Shown here in pieces: positions 1 through 11,189 of a DNA stretch of 64,000 nt (position 1 is the first letter of the stretch; every line of letters begins with the position of its first letter). Location of the stretch: positions 15,801,084-15,865,083 of the forward strand of contig JASWHV010000016.1 in the NCBI GenBank assembly GCA_030760725.1, in the 5' to 3' direction. The notes beneath the pieces were generated by a model that saw only the letters and a list, made by a program, of their open reading frames with translations, was not told where the DNA came from and did no database searches. This stretch comes from Neostapfia colusana. Lineage: Eukaryota > Streptophyta > Magnoliopsida > Poales > Poaceae. The translations under genes and the position numbers were made by a program.

Positions 1-258
1 CTGCACTGGGCAGCCCGCGGAGGTTCTTTTTTCGGTGGGGCTAGTCCCTAGCGGAGAGCTTGCGCGGATGGACGAGTTAGTAAGAGCTTGACACAGAGAG
101 TTTTACGTGGTTCAGGCCGCCGGAGCATAAAACCCTACGTCCACGGCGAGCTATGGAGCTCACTGTATTGCTTGCTGCTCAGGGCCGGAGTCCTGAGCTT
201 GGGGGTGAGTTACAGCTTGGGAGTGTATAGCTAGCGTATGAGTTGCAGAGTGCGAACC
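1..258 (-). mobile_element. D0 LTR, left part (Tat-type gypsy), split by element A
   Basis: Left piece of an LTR whose other piece is at 26095-26906. It aligns with the D1 LTR at 30019 from base 34 of that LTR, so the window opens 33 bases inside it. The family's LTR sense is the minus strand, shown by gag and protease reading leftward from the neighbouring copies and by a minus-strand TATA box. Element A interrupts it after GAACC (254-258), and GAACC is repeated at 26095-26099. Confidence 0.85.
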
Positions 259-3200
259 TGTAAGGGCCTCAGTTTTGGCACACACTTGAAGTATTCATCA
301 TCACACCACACCAATTTTTACTCCATTCGGAGTTGATCTTGACATGAGCTAAGGGTGACGAATTCAAACTTTATTTGAATTCAAAACTGAACTTGTGCTG
401 AAATTCACTCAAACCCACCCCAATCTGAATTTTATTCAATTCAAATGGCTCAGGGGTGAACAATTTGAATCACCAGGGGTATTATGGGGCTCACTGTTTA
501 CAACAGTGATTAGGAGTGAATTTCAGAGGTTAAAACCCCGGGTGGGACCCACATGTCATAGAGGGAAGAAGGAGAAACTTGCAACCAAAGTCAGAGTCTC
601 GGTGGGAAATTCCACCGAGCAGCTGTCGGCTGTGCCACCGAGCAGCTACCGGCGCCACCAGCTGCTTCCCCCTCCGCGCGCTGGCGCCCAGGGCGGCTGG
701 CTCGCGCCCCCACGCGACCGGCACCGCCTTAGCCGAGCAGGAGTCAGCCGGCTTTATCTTCTCGTGGGCAAACCCGAGCAGCGGCATTGTTTCTCGCCGC
801 AGGTCTCTGCTCAATCGGGAAAACCAGCAAAACCATCTCCTCCTTCGTCCCTGAGCTGCTAGACAGCCACCTGAGCTCACACTCCACTTCTCCAACCCCA
901 GAAACCTCGAGCTCCGACCTCCTTTGCCCAAAGACGATCGCCACCGCGGCGACCTAGCCTCAGCCGAGAGTCAGGCGCCCGTGGGCAGCGTTCCACAGGC
1001 GTTTTTGCGGTCCAGCGAGAGAGGCAACAGGAGCGCGCGACCACCGTGCGGCTCTCCTCCAAGTTTGGGAGCCAACCGTGAAGAATCCGCATAGAATTTC
1101 TAGTTTTTGCTCCGGCGACCGTAAACCAAGCTTCCGGTACGGTTTCTTTAAATTCTCGCTCTATGATCTTTCGGAGGTCATCAAATCTTGCACGTAGACG
1201 CTGGACTAGCCGGCGATCAAGTTATTTTCTGCATCCGTAGCGTGAAACTGTCTAGGAGTGACGAATTTCGAGCTCGATCGAGGGCGGTCATGACGGGCAC
1301 GATCGGTCACACGGTGCCGACCGACTCGCCGCCATCCCTGAACCCTTTTGACACCTTGTCGAGCTTCCTAGAGGTACACTGATGCTGTAGGGCCATCTGT
1401 TCGAGGTGTTGGCGGGTTTAGAAACCACGGTCGACGGTGTCGAACCTCAACCGAGGCAGAGGCACGTCGCCGAGCTATTTCCGGTCACCCCCAGCCCGAC
1501 CTGACACCACCGACGTGTTCCTCGACGTCGACAACCCCCTGGCGGCGAATTTCAGCCCCTGGGAGGTCCAGCAGCAGTGAGCCGGTGAGCCCCGAGCCTG
1601 CTCCGGCGAGGTCGGCGGCGCGGGCGTGAGAGAACGGCGGGAGGAAGACGAAGCCGGCTGGCCCACGTGTCAGCGGCTGAAGAGTTTAAACCGGGATCGG
1701 GTGTGGCCGGGGATCGGCTGTGCCGGCGCGCAAAATACCCTGTGGTATCTCCGGAGTGCCGGACACCTCCGCGCTCGACACGTGTCCCCGCGGGCCCGAG
1801 AGTTTAAATTTTTCCCCCGATTTTCAGGATTATTCCAAACTTCAAATCCTCATAACTTTGGCTAGAAAGCTCCAAATCAAGTGAACCAAATTTGGTTGGA
1901 TTTAGCTCTCTGAGCACTTTCCAGCAATACCAAATTCAGCTCATGAAAGTGAATAGTTTTCCAGAATTAAATCCCTATGTTTTAAACTGTCGGGAATTTT
2001 ATCTGGAGAACTACTTGATGAAAAATTCTGAAATTTGGTTGAAAGGTTCATTGGAAAATCCCTGAATACCAGTAAAATTTTCAGGCTCATCCATGTTCAT
2101 TTAGTTACCCTAATCGAGTGATTAAGAGAACTGCCCTGAGAAAATAGAAAAATGTACAGAAACATTTTTCAGATTTTCTCAAATATTAATTAGGGCATAA
2201 CTTTCGGTAGAATTCTTCAAATGACATAAAACCAACTCCATTAGAACCCTCCTAAATTCTAGTTTCCAGAAAGTAATGGTGGGAGCCATGAAAAACCCTG
2301 GAATTACTTAGAGGCTCAATTATTGATCAAAGAGGCTTTTATTTGTACAAGGTTCAATTGAACTTTGTTTCAAATAAAACTTGGTCACAACTCTGATTAG
2401 GACCCTACCAGGCCACCATAAAAATTTCAGAACCAAAGGGAAGGGCTAGCTAGAGTTATTAGCAATGAGATATTCCAGTTCACACATTGCATTCAAATTA
2501 ACATGTAGTATTGTATTACACGTGTAGCCATTGAAGAAGAGGCTCCGGAAGTGCTGGACTTCCTCCTTCCGGAAGAGGAACTAACCCCTGACCAGCAGCA
2601 ACAAGGCAAGCCCCGGTTTGCATCAACCTTTTATAAGTCTTACTTTGTTTATACGTGTCATATGAAGTATGTATGTGCATTAGGTATAGGATGAATGAAA
2701 CCCCACTTGCATAACCAAAGATTCCTAAAAGAGTGAGGGTAGTGTCAAGGACCACGAGTAGACAGGCTATGCTTAATGAGTCATAGGGCTTCGGTACAAG
2801 TCGAGTAGTTGGAATCTACTCGCGATATAGGCTTGGGACGCACGGGTTCGGTTGAGCGATGTGAGATCACATTAGTAATGAAAATGAGGCTAGGCAGGGG
2901 CTAGGGCGCAGCAAGAGGGAGTCTTGTGTGCAGCCCTGTCCGTGTCGATTGAGGACCGATCCGTGTGCGGCCCATGCTGATCAAGTTTGAACGTACCGAA
3001 GGCATGTCGGATATATGGGCCCCGATAAACCGATGTAGCCTAAACCTCCGGGCGTCGAGGCATAACGCACTGATTTATAGGTGTAGGCTGAGGGCAGCAA
3101 GGTGGAAATCTGCCAACGGGCATAGAGAGATGCTCCGTGTGGGGAACCTCCTGCTCGTTTCGGTGCGACCGGTTCGACGTTTGGGCTGTTGGGTGAAAGG

Positions 3201-3983
3201 TTGTCTCGTACCACATCGAGTGAGCGTGCTGTGCAGCTCCACGGGTGGGCGTACGTGACATGCTCTTTGGGTTTCCCTGCAGGTGTATATCGAGTCGATT
3301 CGCCGTCCCTCGTGGTGAAGAGTACCACTTGGTCACTGAGTCGTGACGTAGATTAATGGATGAAACATGTTGATTCAATATTGCTGGTTGATATAATTGT
3401 ATTGCTACATGTGTGCCACCAAATACTGCTTACTAAATTTCAGATTTCATGAACTGTTAACTTGTTGCTAAAAGATGAACTAAGGATGAACTTGTAGGCG
3501 TATCCTTTTGCTGAAATGTTACTATCCTATGTCCATTGTACACCTCATGTAGAGTTTCATGCTTAGGTGAGTCGGTTAAGCCTTGCTGAGCCTTCGTGCT
3601 CACGGTTGCTGCTTAAGTGTTTTTCAGGTGAGGAGCCACCCACGGACTCGGGGTACGAGTCCACCGGCGAGGGTTACCCTCCGTCGGGGACCACGGCTGA
3701 GTGGGAGCCGTACACGCCGCGCTGAGCTGAGAAGTGCAGCTAGTGTGGGTTGCCCTAGGGCTGGGAAACCGACTTTTGCTAGATAGGCGGGCGTGAGTTG
3801 TATAGTGTAGACTTCCGCTGTGTAACATAAACAATAGTTGTAACTGAAGTTTGTACCTGTTTGTACAGTTTCAGTTGTTTTTCCCATGTAATATATTATG
3901 TTCTTATGACGTGTGTTGTCGGGTGTCGCATCGCGCGGCACCACCCTCTGCGATCCTGGATGAGCGGATTCCGGTCCGCCACA
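259..3983 (+). repeat. Element A 5' LTR
   Basis: 3,725-bp LTR, TG...CA, equal in length to its partner at 22370-26094. It is unusually long. Open stretches inside it are not retroviral genes, but it contains the candidate two-exon small reading frame at 2528-3725. ACGT-core boxes are seen near 1664 and 1778 (CACGTGTC). I could not identify a convincing TATA box by eye. An AATATATT-like poly(A) region lies near 3890. Confidence 0.92.
2528..3725 (+). other. Candidate spliced small ORF inside the A LTR (exons 2528-2605 and 3628-3725)
   Basis: Exon a (2528-2605, 78 nt) follows an AG acceptor (CACGTGTAG) and ends CAAG before a GC-type donor, GCAAGC. Exon b (3628-3725) follows TGTTTTTCAG. Joined in phase 1, the frame stays open and ends at TGA 3723-3725. 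Exon a encodes an acidic peptide (IEEEAPEVLDFLLPEEEL, then a Gln run). Exon b continues EEPPTDSGYES to EWEPYTPR. LTRs of B, C and G have the same arrangement and phases. No ATG lies in either exon, so an upstream exon or a non-AUG start would be needed. The function is unknown and splicing is inferred, not observed. Confidence 0.4.
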
Positions 3984-3986
3984 GCC

Positions 3987-3998
3987 TGGTATTAGAGC
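3987..3998 (+). promoter_or_regulatory. Element A primer-binding site (initiator tRNA-Met type)
   Basis: TGGTATTAGAGC begins three bases after the LTR end. It differs by one base from TGGTATCAGAGC, the complement of the 3' end of plant initiator tRNA-Met. Confidence 0.85.
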
Positions 3999-5242
3999 TG
4001 CATTGGGGATAGCACAGTACTTAAGGACGGCATTATGGGAAAAACTTAGGTATACGGTGAGGATTCGGTAGTTGCCCAAGTAAGGACTATATTAGCATAG
4101 TTACTTAAAGTGGCAAAGACTAACCTATGTGTTATAATTCTGAATTTCAATTATTGTAATGACGCACCTACGCTCTGGTAAGTATGGTAAGGAACGCCAC
4201 CGAAAGCGGTTCAATTTCGGTTAGCTCCCCCTGACGAGGAACGTGGTTCAGGGATTTATCTCACAACTTGGTGCGAGACGTCAATATGAACCTCTTGGAC
4301 TCGTCATGTCCCTGAGTTCATATGAAACGCTGATCCCTAGCGTGCATTACGCAAGTAAGTGGAGACCCCATCGCGTGGTCAGTAACGCGAGAGTGTGTTC
4401 GTCTGGAAATAGCCCAGGAGGACATACGCAGCGCTTGCCATCGGCGTGCCCTGCAGGGCAGTAGGTGGTATCTGTTGGGTTGATAACATTCTCAACCGTG
4501 ACGACCCGTTCATGACATACTCGGGTTCCTCGTCGTGTGGTGTTGAAACACGATCACGTACCTTGAGACGTGACCTAGCTCAAGGACGGCCGTATGGAAA
4601 TGATACGGGCGTTTGTATTTACTTTTAAATATGGAACTGCCTGAAATGAACAACCTTTGAGTGCACCATCATTGTGTGGTCTTCTGCAGGTACTAACCAC
4701 GTATGTATCCGTGTAGAAAACGTGTGCGAGAGACCGTTTAGTGCCACACTTGAGACGTATATGCCGGTATGATCCGGTTAGGATTTTCTTTGGTGAGGAA
4801 CGTAGTACCGAGACATTGTAGGCATATGCATGAAAATATTGAAAACAAGGAACTAAAATCATTAGGTTCAACAATTAAGACCCTGGTTGGGTATAAGAAT
4901 GGGATAGTGGACCAGGATAGCTAAAGGGATAAAAAACAGAGTGCTCTGTTTTGGGCAGCACGTTTGCTGATCTTCAACAGGGCATAACTCACCGGTCTTT
5001 TAGCCCAGAGGGGTGTGCTATATAGCTCTGGAAAGGTATTTAAGTACTCTACAACTTTGTTGTAGACTTCCAGAGCTGAAACTCACCTTAAGATGGCTAA
5101 AATCTCAGAGGAATGTGAACTGTCCAGAACCAGGACAGAGTAGAACATTCTCTGAACTGTTTTGTTTTTCGATGATAACTCCCAGTAGAAAAACCCAAAA
5201 ATTTCATATGATACCTCCTTAGAAAGAGTAGAAGATGTGTGA
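3999..5242 (+). other. Element A untranslated leader, no gene seen
   Basis: About 1.24 kb between the primer-binding site and the open gag frame. Stops occur in all frames and I recognise no ORF. It lacks any equivalent of the extra pre-gag ORF present in B and C. A pyrimidine-poor AG (TTTCAACAG, 5270-5278) sits just before the gag frame opens and could be a splice acceptor. Confidence 0.6.
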
Positions 5243-7868
5243 TATCTTTGCAATTCAAAGTTTCTGAAGTTTCAACAGAGATTTCAGTGGAAAGAAAAGG
5301 CGGGGGGACGTCAAGAGCGAGGGCCTCGTGAGCCCCGTGAAGTGTCGTACTCGGATTTCATGAGTACGCACCCCCCAGTGTTCACCGAAGCTGAGGAACC
5401 ACTGGAGGCGGACAACTGGCTGCGGACTATCGAGTCCAAGTTTGGGCTGCTCCAGTGTACGGAGCGACAGAAGACCCTGTTCGCAGCACAGCAGCTCCAC
5501 GGTGCCGCTGGTGCGTGGTGGGCGAATTATGTCGCCTCACGTCCGGCTGGCCAGGCCGTGGAATGGCAAGAGTTCCGGGAGGCGTTCCGCGCCTATCACA
5601 TTCCTCCCGGAATCATGAAGAAGAAGTTCCAAGAATTCTTGGAGCTGAAGCAGGGCGGGAGGAGTGCCCACGACTACTCCCATGCCTTCAACCATCTGGC
5701 GCAGTATGCGTCAGACTACATCTCCACGGAGGAGAAGAAGAGGGAGCACTTCTATCGGGGGTTACATCCCGAAATGAAGACCCATCTCGTACAGTGGAAC
5801 CGTGGCACATTTAACGACTTAGTCAATGCCGCGATCATGCAAGAGGATGCTCAGCGGGAGTTGGCAGCTGAGCAGTGGAAGCGCAGCGCTCCACCCAGCG
5901 GTGGGAGTGGCGCTCCCCAGAAGTACCGTATGGTGTATCGGACACCATCCGGGCAGCAGTGGCAACCACCGGCGCGACCGCAACGGTTCGGGGGACGTCC
6001 CTTTCAGGCACCTCCGTTCCGTCCGCCGATGCCACCACCAAGACAGCAACAGCAGCAGCAGACGGTACCCCGGGCGTTTCCACCGCCACAACGCGGCCCA
6101 GGATTCCGTCCACCGATCAGCGGGGGACCGCCCCGTTTCACCTGCTTCACGTGTGGCCAGGCGGGCCACTTCGCGAAGGACTGTCCCCAGGGGCAGCAGA
6201 GCAGCGGGCAACCCCAGTTCCAGGGCGGTGCTCGAGGCCGACCTCCGGTGAAGAAGGTTAGTCAGCGGACTGGAGGCGTCCGCAACCTCGACAATGAGGA
6301 CGTCCCAGAAGGAGACAACGTGCTGGCGGGTACGTTCACTCTCAACCATCAAGCCATCATCATACTTTTTGATTCTGGTGCAACCCACAACTTCATTAGT
6401 GCATCATATGTGGCTAAGCATCAGCTGGAAGCCTTTCCAACCGAGTGTTCTTATATGATCTGCTCACCGGGAGGAAAGATTTCAGCAACTATGATGGTTC
6501 CAAAAGCACCACTGTGCTTAGGTGGGAAGATATATCCCACCACTATGATTATCTTAGGGGGGCAGAAGATTGATGCAGTCTTGGGGATGTCATGGCTAAG
6601 CTACCATGGAGCTGTCCTGGAAACATTATCACGGACGGTTCACCTCAACTCCCCATTACACCGTCCGCAGTCCCTCCTATTAGATAATCCAGTCAGGGAG
6701 GTTTCAGTGATCAATAGTGCTGAGGCTCTCAAGTTAGAAGACATCCCCGTAGTCCGGGAGTATCCCGACGTGTTCCGGGATGATCTACCGGGCATGCCAC
6801 CTGAGCGGGATGTCGAGTTCAAGATCGAGCTCGCACCCGGGACTACACCCATATCACGGAGACCATACAAGATGGCTCCAAATGATCTGGCGGAACTGAA
6901 AGAACAGCTCAATGATCTGTTGGGCAAGGGTTTCATTAGGCCGAGTTCCTCGCCTTGGGGATGCTCGGCGCTGTTCGTGAAAAAGAAGGATAAAACCCTG
7001 AGGCTGTGTGTGGATTACCGGCCGCTCAACGCCGTCACCATCAAGAATAAGTACCCACTGCCCCGCATCGACATATTGTTTGATCAACTTGTGGGTGCAA
7101 GTGTGTTCTCCAAGATGGACCTTCGCTCTGGATATCACCAGATAAAGATCCGGGCGGAGGATATCCCAAAGACGGCCTTCTCAACGAGATATGGATTATA
7201 TGAATATCTCGTCATGTCCTTTGGTCTCACAAATGCTCCAGCCCATTTCATGTATCTCATGAACTCGGTGTTCATGCCGGAGCTGGACAAGTTCGTGGTA
7301 GTGTTCATCGACGATATCTTGGTTTACTCCAAGACAGAAGCCGAACATGCCGAACACTTGCAAATCGTTCTTAAACGATTGCGAGACCACAAGCTCTACG
7401 CTAAGTTCAGTAAATGCGAGTTTTGGATCAGCCAAGTGCCATTCTTGGGACATATCATCTCATCGGAAGGCATTGCGGTGGACCCAAGCAAAATAGAGCA
7501 AGTGCTGAAATGGAAAGCTCCCACTTCAGTCCATGAAGTCAGAAGCTTCCTCGGGTTAGCGGGATACTATCGGAGATTTATTCCAAGTTTCTCCAAGCTC
7601 GCTAAACCGATGACAGAATATATTGCTGAAGAAGGGGATGAAGTATGTTTGGAACACGGCGTGTGAATGAGCCTTCCAAGCATTGGTGAGGCATCTCACA
7701 ACAGCCCCGGTCTTAGCTCAGCCGGATACAACAAAGCCCTTCGACGTGTATTGTGACGCGTCCGGTGTTGGGATTGGCTGCGTATTGATGCAGGAAGGAC
7801 GTGTGGTCGCTTATGGATCACGCCAACTTCGGAACCATGAGCAGCACTATCCCACTCATGACCTTGAG
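5243..7868 (+). pseudogene. gag-pol: Element A gag-pol, first part (gag, PR, RT, start of RNase H)
   Basis: The frame opens after a TGA at 5240-5242, but the first ATG is at 5360, already inside recognisable gag. The true gag N-terminus is therefore missing or supplied by splicing. Counting from 5342, the CCHC knuckle (CFTCGQAGHFAKDC) is near residue 268, the protease motif LFDSGATH near 344, and the RT catalytic FIDDIL at Asp 657-658. Near 7618 a small insertion shifts the frame, giving an early TGA at 7664-7666. The original frame resumes with KGMKYVWNTACE, is cut again by a TGA near 7672, then runs into RNase H (YCDASG, PTHDLE). Element B interrupts it at 7869 and the frame resumes at 20539. 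Non-functional. Confidence 0.9.
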
Positions 7869-8285
7869 TGTAACACCCCAAATTTTGATTCAAAACCCTA
7901 AACCATGTTCAGAGGGGAATTTAGAAATTTTTGGACGTGTTGCATGTTTTGCAAAAATTCAAATTCAAACTGGAATTCAAATTATACTCAAAACAGAAAA
8001 GAAATGGAAAAAAGAAAAAGAGAAACGGAAAAAAAAACCGGCCAGTGGGCCGAAACCCGCCAGCCGGCCCAGCTTTCCCCGCGCCAGCCCGCCCCCGCGC
8101 GCGCCGCGCTGCCTCTCACCGACGGGTGGGACCCACATGTCATCCCTAACCCTGAGCCCCCGCGACCCCGGACTTTTCCCCCGAGCGCGCGCAATCGCAA
8201 CCGACCGGAAACCGCGTCCCGTCGCCTGAATTCTGGTCCCAGAGGACTCCAACTCGATCACAACAGACCCACCGCACTTCCCCGG

Positions 8286-8294
8286 CTATAAAAA
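8286..8294 (+). promoter_or_regulatory. TATA box of element B 5' LTR
   Basis: CTATAAAAA in a GC-rich setting, preceded by GACCCACC- and CCCGG-type sequence. The same box is in the 3' LTR at about 17516-17523 and, reversed, in both C LTRs (about 41733-41741 and 50905-50913). It is the best candidate for the retrotransposon promoter. The leader from here to 8563 contains no ATG. Confidence 0.7.
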
Positions 8295-8403
8295 CCCCAG
8301 CCCCGATCAGTTTTTCCCACGCGATCGCCGATTTTTACTCCGGTGAGCACCGAGACTTCGCCGGTGAATTCTGGCCGATCTAAGCTCAGAAACTCTGATC
8401 TAA

Positions 8404-8563
8404 CTCGCTGGTCTTGATCCACCGCCTCCGGGGAACTTTGCAGGTGCAGAAAACTCGGAGACTTACGGTGTAAACACAGCGCCGACGAGCTTCGCCGTGG
8501 TTTTGCCTCGGACCTCGCCGCCGATCACTTTCCAGGACCCCCGAGCTCGAGAAAACCCCCGAG
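8404..8563 (+). other. Candidate upstream exon of the B LTR small ORF
   Basis: An open frame runs from the TAA at 8401-8403 to 8563 and encodes a Pro/Arg-rich peptide (VVLPRTSPPITFQDPRAREN). It ends CCCGAG before a consensus donor, GTGAGA (8564-8569). The donor leaves one base over (phase 1), which matches the phase needed by the exon at 9824. The same sequence and frame occur in both C LTRs and in the B 3' LTR. There is no ATG, so translation would need a non-AUG start or another exon. It could simply be a spliced untranslated leader. Confidence 0.3.
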
Positions 8564-9823
8564 GTGAGATCCCTGACCTCCCCTCTACCGATCTAGGCCA
8601 TAAGATCACAGTTCTAGGCAGAATTCTCGAGGATCCGAAACTTTCCGGCGAGGTCGCCGCTTCCCGCCGCCCGCGCTCGATCAGAGCGACGTGGCCGCTT
8701 GTGCGCCGTTTATTTTAAATCGCACGGTAGACTTTAAAACCCCGCGTACCGGTTCGATGTTATAATCTCAGCCGTCGGTTTAGAATCGGACGGTCCACGT
8801 CAGCCCCGCATTATAAAGACTGTAATTCTTACGTGCTACCCCCTGGGGTTCTTTGGAATTTTGAGCTAGCCCCGGAAATTTCAGATCTAGCCCCTGGAAC
8901 TCCAGAAAATCATGTAAATTCATTTAAAAATCAGTTTTAACCCCTGGACTTAATAGAAATTAGGAAAAACACCTCTGATAAGTGTAGCTAAACCCCTGGA
9001 AGTTATGAAAATAATATTATAGACCCTGTAATGGGGTGAATTCATTATTTTTACCCTGTTTAGTAATTAATTTAGAAAATTGAATATGTAACTAGTGTTT
9101 AAAAATTAAAAAGGGGGACAAACATAATTGTCAAAATTAATTAAAAACTTTCTCAGTACTTAGAAAACTTTGGAGTGAGATAAAAATATATTTTTTTGGG
9201 CTGAAATAAATCTGTTTCATCTATTATTCACATTTATTTAGTATAGGGACACATTTTTAAGTAAAGAATAGTTATAGAAAAATAGGGAAAATAATTATGA
9301 AATAGTTTACATCAGAGGCCAAGGTCAAAATATGTTATTAAATTATTTAGGACCAGAACCTATACTGTTTAGATGATGTGTATTACTAATTTTATAATAA
9401 AATACACAATTATGCATAGGAATATAAATCTGAAAATATAGCAACTAGTAAATGATAAATGGAGTTTCTAAAATACAAAGAATCCAGTTTAGGGTTGATA
9501 GAAATTGTGAAGGCACATATGGAGAAGAAAAATACTTTTCTTACATACTTGGTAGTAAAGAGGTGTAGTAGTTGAATATAAAAAATTTATTGGAAACCCA
9601 TATAAATAGTATGTAAGTATAAATGTGGACACAAAAGTAGGAATCATATATACATGGTTAAAAGTGCATGCAAGCCACAACTTAACACACATAAAGTAAC
9701 CACAACACATATAATGGTAAAGAATTTCATAAATATGAAATGTGTGGTTTGTATGAAGTAGAAGTGTGAACTATGTCTTATGATTGTTGTTTTTCTTTTG
9801 CTATGTGTGATGGTATGAAGTAG

Positions 9824-11040
9824 AACCTGTTCAAGAGCAAGATAACCCTTTCCAAGATCAGGACTACCCATTTCAAGAGCAGCAAGAAGGAGGCAAGTGT
9901 CCTTGACCACTTTGATCCTATGCTAGGATGTGTAGATAGAATTATTTGCATTGTCAAGTTAAATATGAAACCCATGCTAGGAAGTTTCCCTAGAATTGCA
10001 TTACCTTGTTTCCTTGAAGCTTGGGTTGGGATTTATTTTACCATGTCATTTATTTACATGCATATGCTTAGCCATGCTTAGAATGGGATATTTGGGATAT
10101 GAGATCATCAGTTTATTATACCATACTCTTGAATGAGACATTGTGAGTTATGTAGAGGTAGGGATCAAGGCAAGTTGGATGTTTTGGTTGTGTGCTGGGT
10201 GCACGAGACTTGGGTTTGTGTTTAGTACTTGCCTGGATCCTAAGGACCGGTTCATGGAGCATGTAACCCGGCTTTACAGTGCCAACCACATGCTGAGATG
10301 GGGCAGCTTGGCCAATTAATTAGGTGTATCCCCGGCGTAGTATGGGTGTGTTGGATGGTGCGGGGAGTAGGTGTCAGCTGGACTACCATATGAACCGCAA
10401 GGCTCAAGAGGGGGCCACTGCAGCGGGGTTGGAGCCTCTTGTATGCTGTTAGGGGTGAAACCTCAGTGGGCCCACGCTCGTCGGGAATCCCTTTGTAAAG
10501 GCTTCGTAGTGATCTCCTGGCTGCACACCTGGGAAGTGTGAATGTGGATCGTAGCCACTGGCATAATGGAGGTTCTTTTAGTCCACCCGGCAACAGGGGA
10601 TGAAATCACTACTTGTGGGTACAGTGGTACAAACTCTGCAGAGTCAAAACTGTCTTGACAGCCGTGCTCACGGTTAAGAGCGGCCTGGACTTATTCATGA
10701 TTAGAGGATTGATGGTTTTGGAAGTTAAGCGGGGAGCTTAACATTGGAAATGATGTTATGGTTATTTGGTTATGATGATGGGATGGGAGATTGGGACCAT
10801 TTCACCTGTGTAGTAATGAAGGTGCTTAATAAGCTAAGGTGATAGGTATTAATTGCGTAGTGCTTTAACCATGAGTTCAACCTCTCCTTGTTCTAAGCCA
10901 TGCATGATATAATTTTCCCACACTTGCTGAGTACCATTGGTACTCAACCTTGCATATTTGTTGGTTTATATTGCTGCTCAGGTCAAGATAATGAGGTGGT
11001 GTATAATGACCAAGATTTTGGACCCGAGGAAGGCTTTTAG
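9824..11040 (+). other. Candidate spliced small ORF inside the B 5' LTR (exons 9824-9892 and 10982-11040)
   Basis: Exon a (69 nt) follows ATGAAGTAG and ends GGAG before the GC donor GCAAGT. Exon b follows TATTGCTGCTCAG. Joined in phase 1 the frame is open and stops at TAG 11038-11040. The peptide is acidic and Gln-rich (EPVQEQDNPFQDQDYPFQ, then EQQEGG, then QDNEVVYNDQDFGPEEGF). The intron would be 1,089 nt. The A and G LTRs have exons of 78 and 81 nt with the same phases and a similar composition. No protein family is recognised. No ATG is in these two exons; a candidate upstream exon is at 8404-8563. Confidence 0.42.
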
Positions 11041-11183
11041 GTTCATGAAGACCCCGGGCAACGCCTGTGATGGAGCCCTAAAGAATAATATTCCGCTGCT
11101 AGTTTATTTACTTGTGATGAAGCATTAGTGTCCATTGAGACATTTGCGATGTAAGACTTATTTATATTCGACACCTGGCTTGT

Positions 11184-11189
11184 AATAAA
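11184..11189 (+). terminator. Poly(A) signal AATAAA in element B 5' LTR
   Basis: AATAAA in CTTGTAATAAATGATGC, about 145 bases after the stop of the candidate small ORF and about 100 bases before the LTR end. It is repeated in the 3' LTR, where it would end the genomic transcript, and in reverse in C (38897-38902 and 48068-48073). Confidence 0.6.

Noticed and set aside
1188..1382. 64-codon open frame in the A LTR (and 23298-23492)
   Set aside because: Opens in both LTRs only because they are copies of each other. No splice phase agreement with the small ORF exons and no counterpart in B or G.
7905..8291. Overlapping 70-140 codon open frames at the start of B and C LTRs
   Set aside because: They lie in U3 upstream of or across the TATA box, occur in all frames of a GC-rich stretch, and change frame between LTR copies through A-run length differences.
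10440..10710. Conserved LTR block considered as a tRNA or snRNA gene
   Set aside because: No cloverleaf, no A/B box pair with correct spacing and no terminator run were found by eye. Conservation is limited to LTR relatives.
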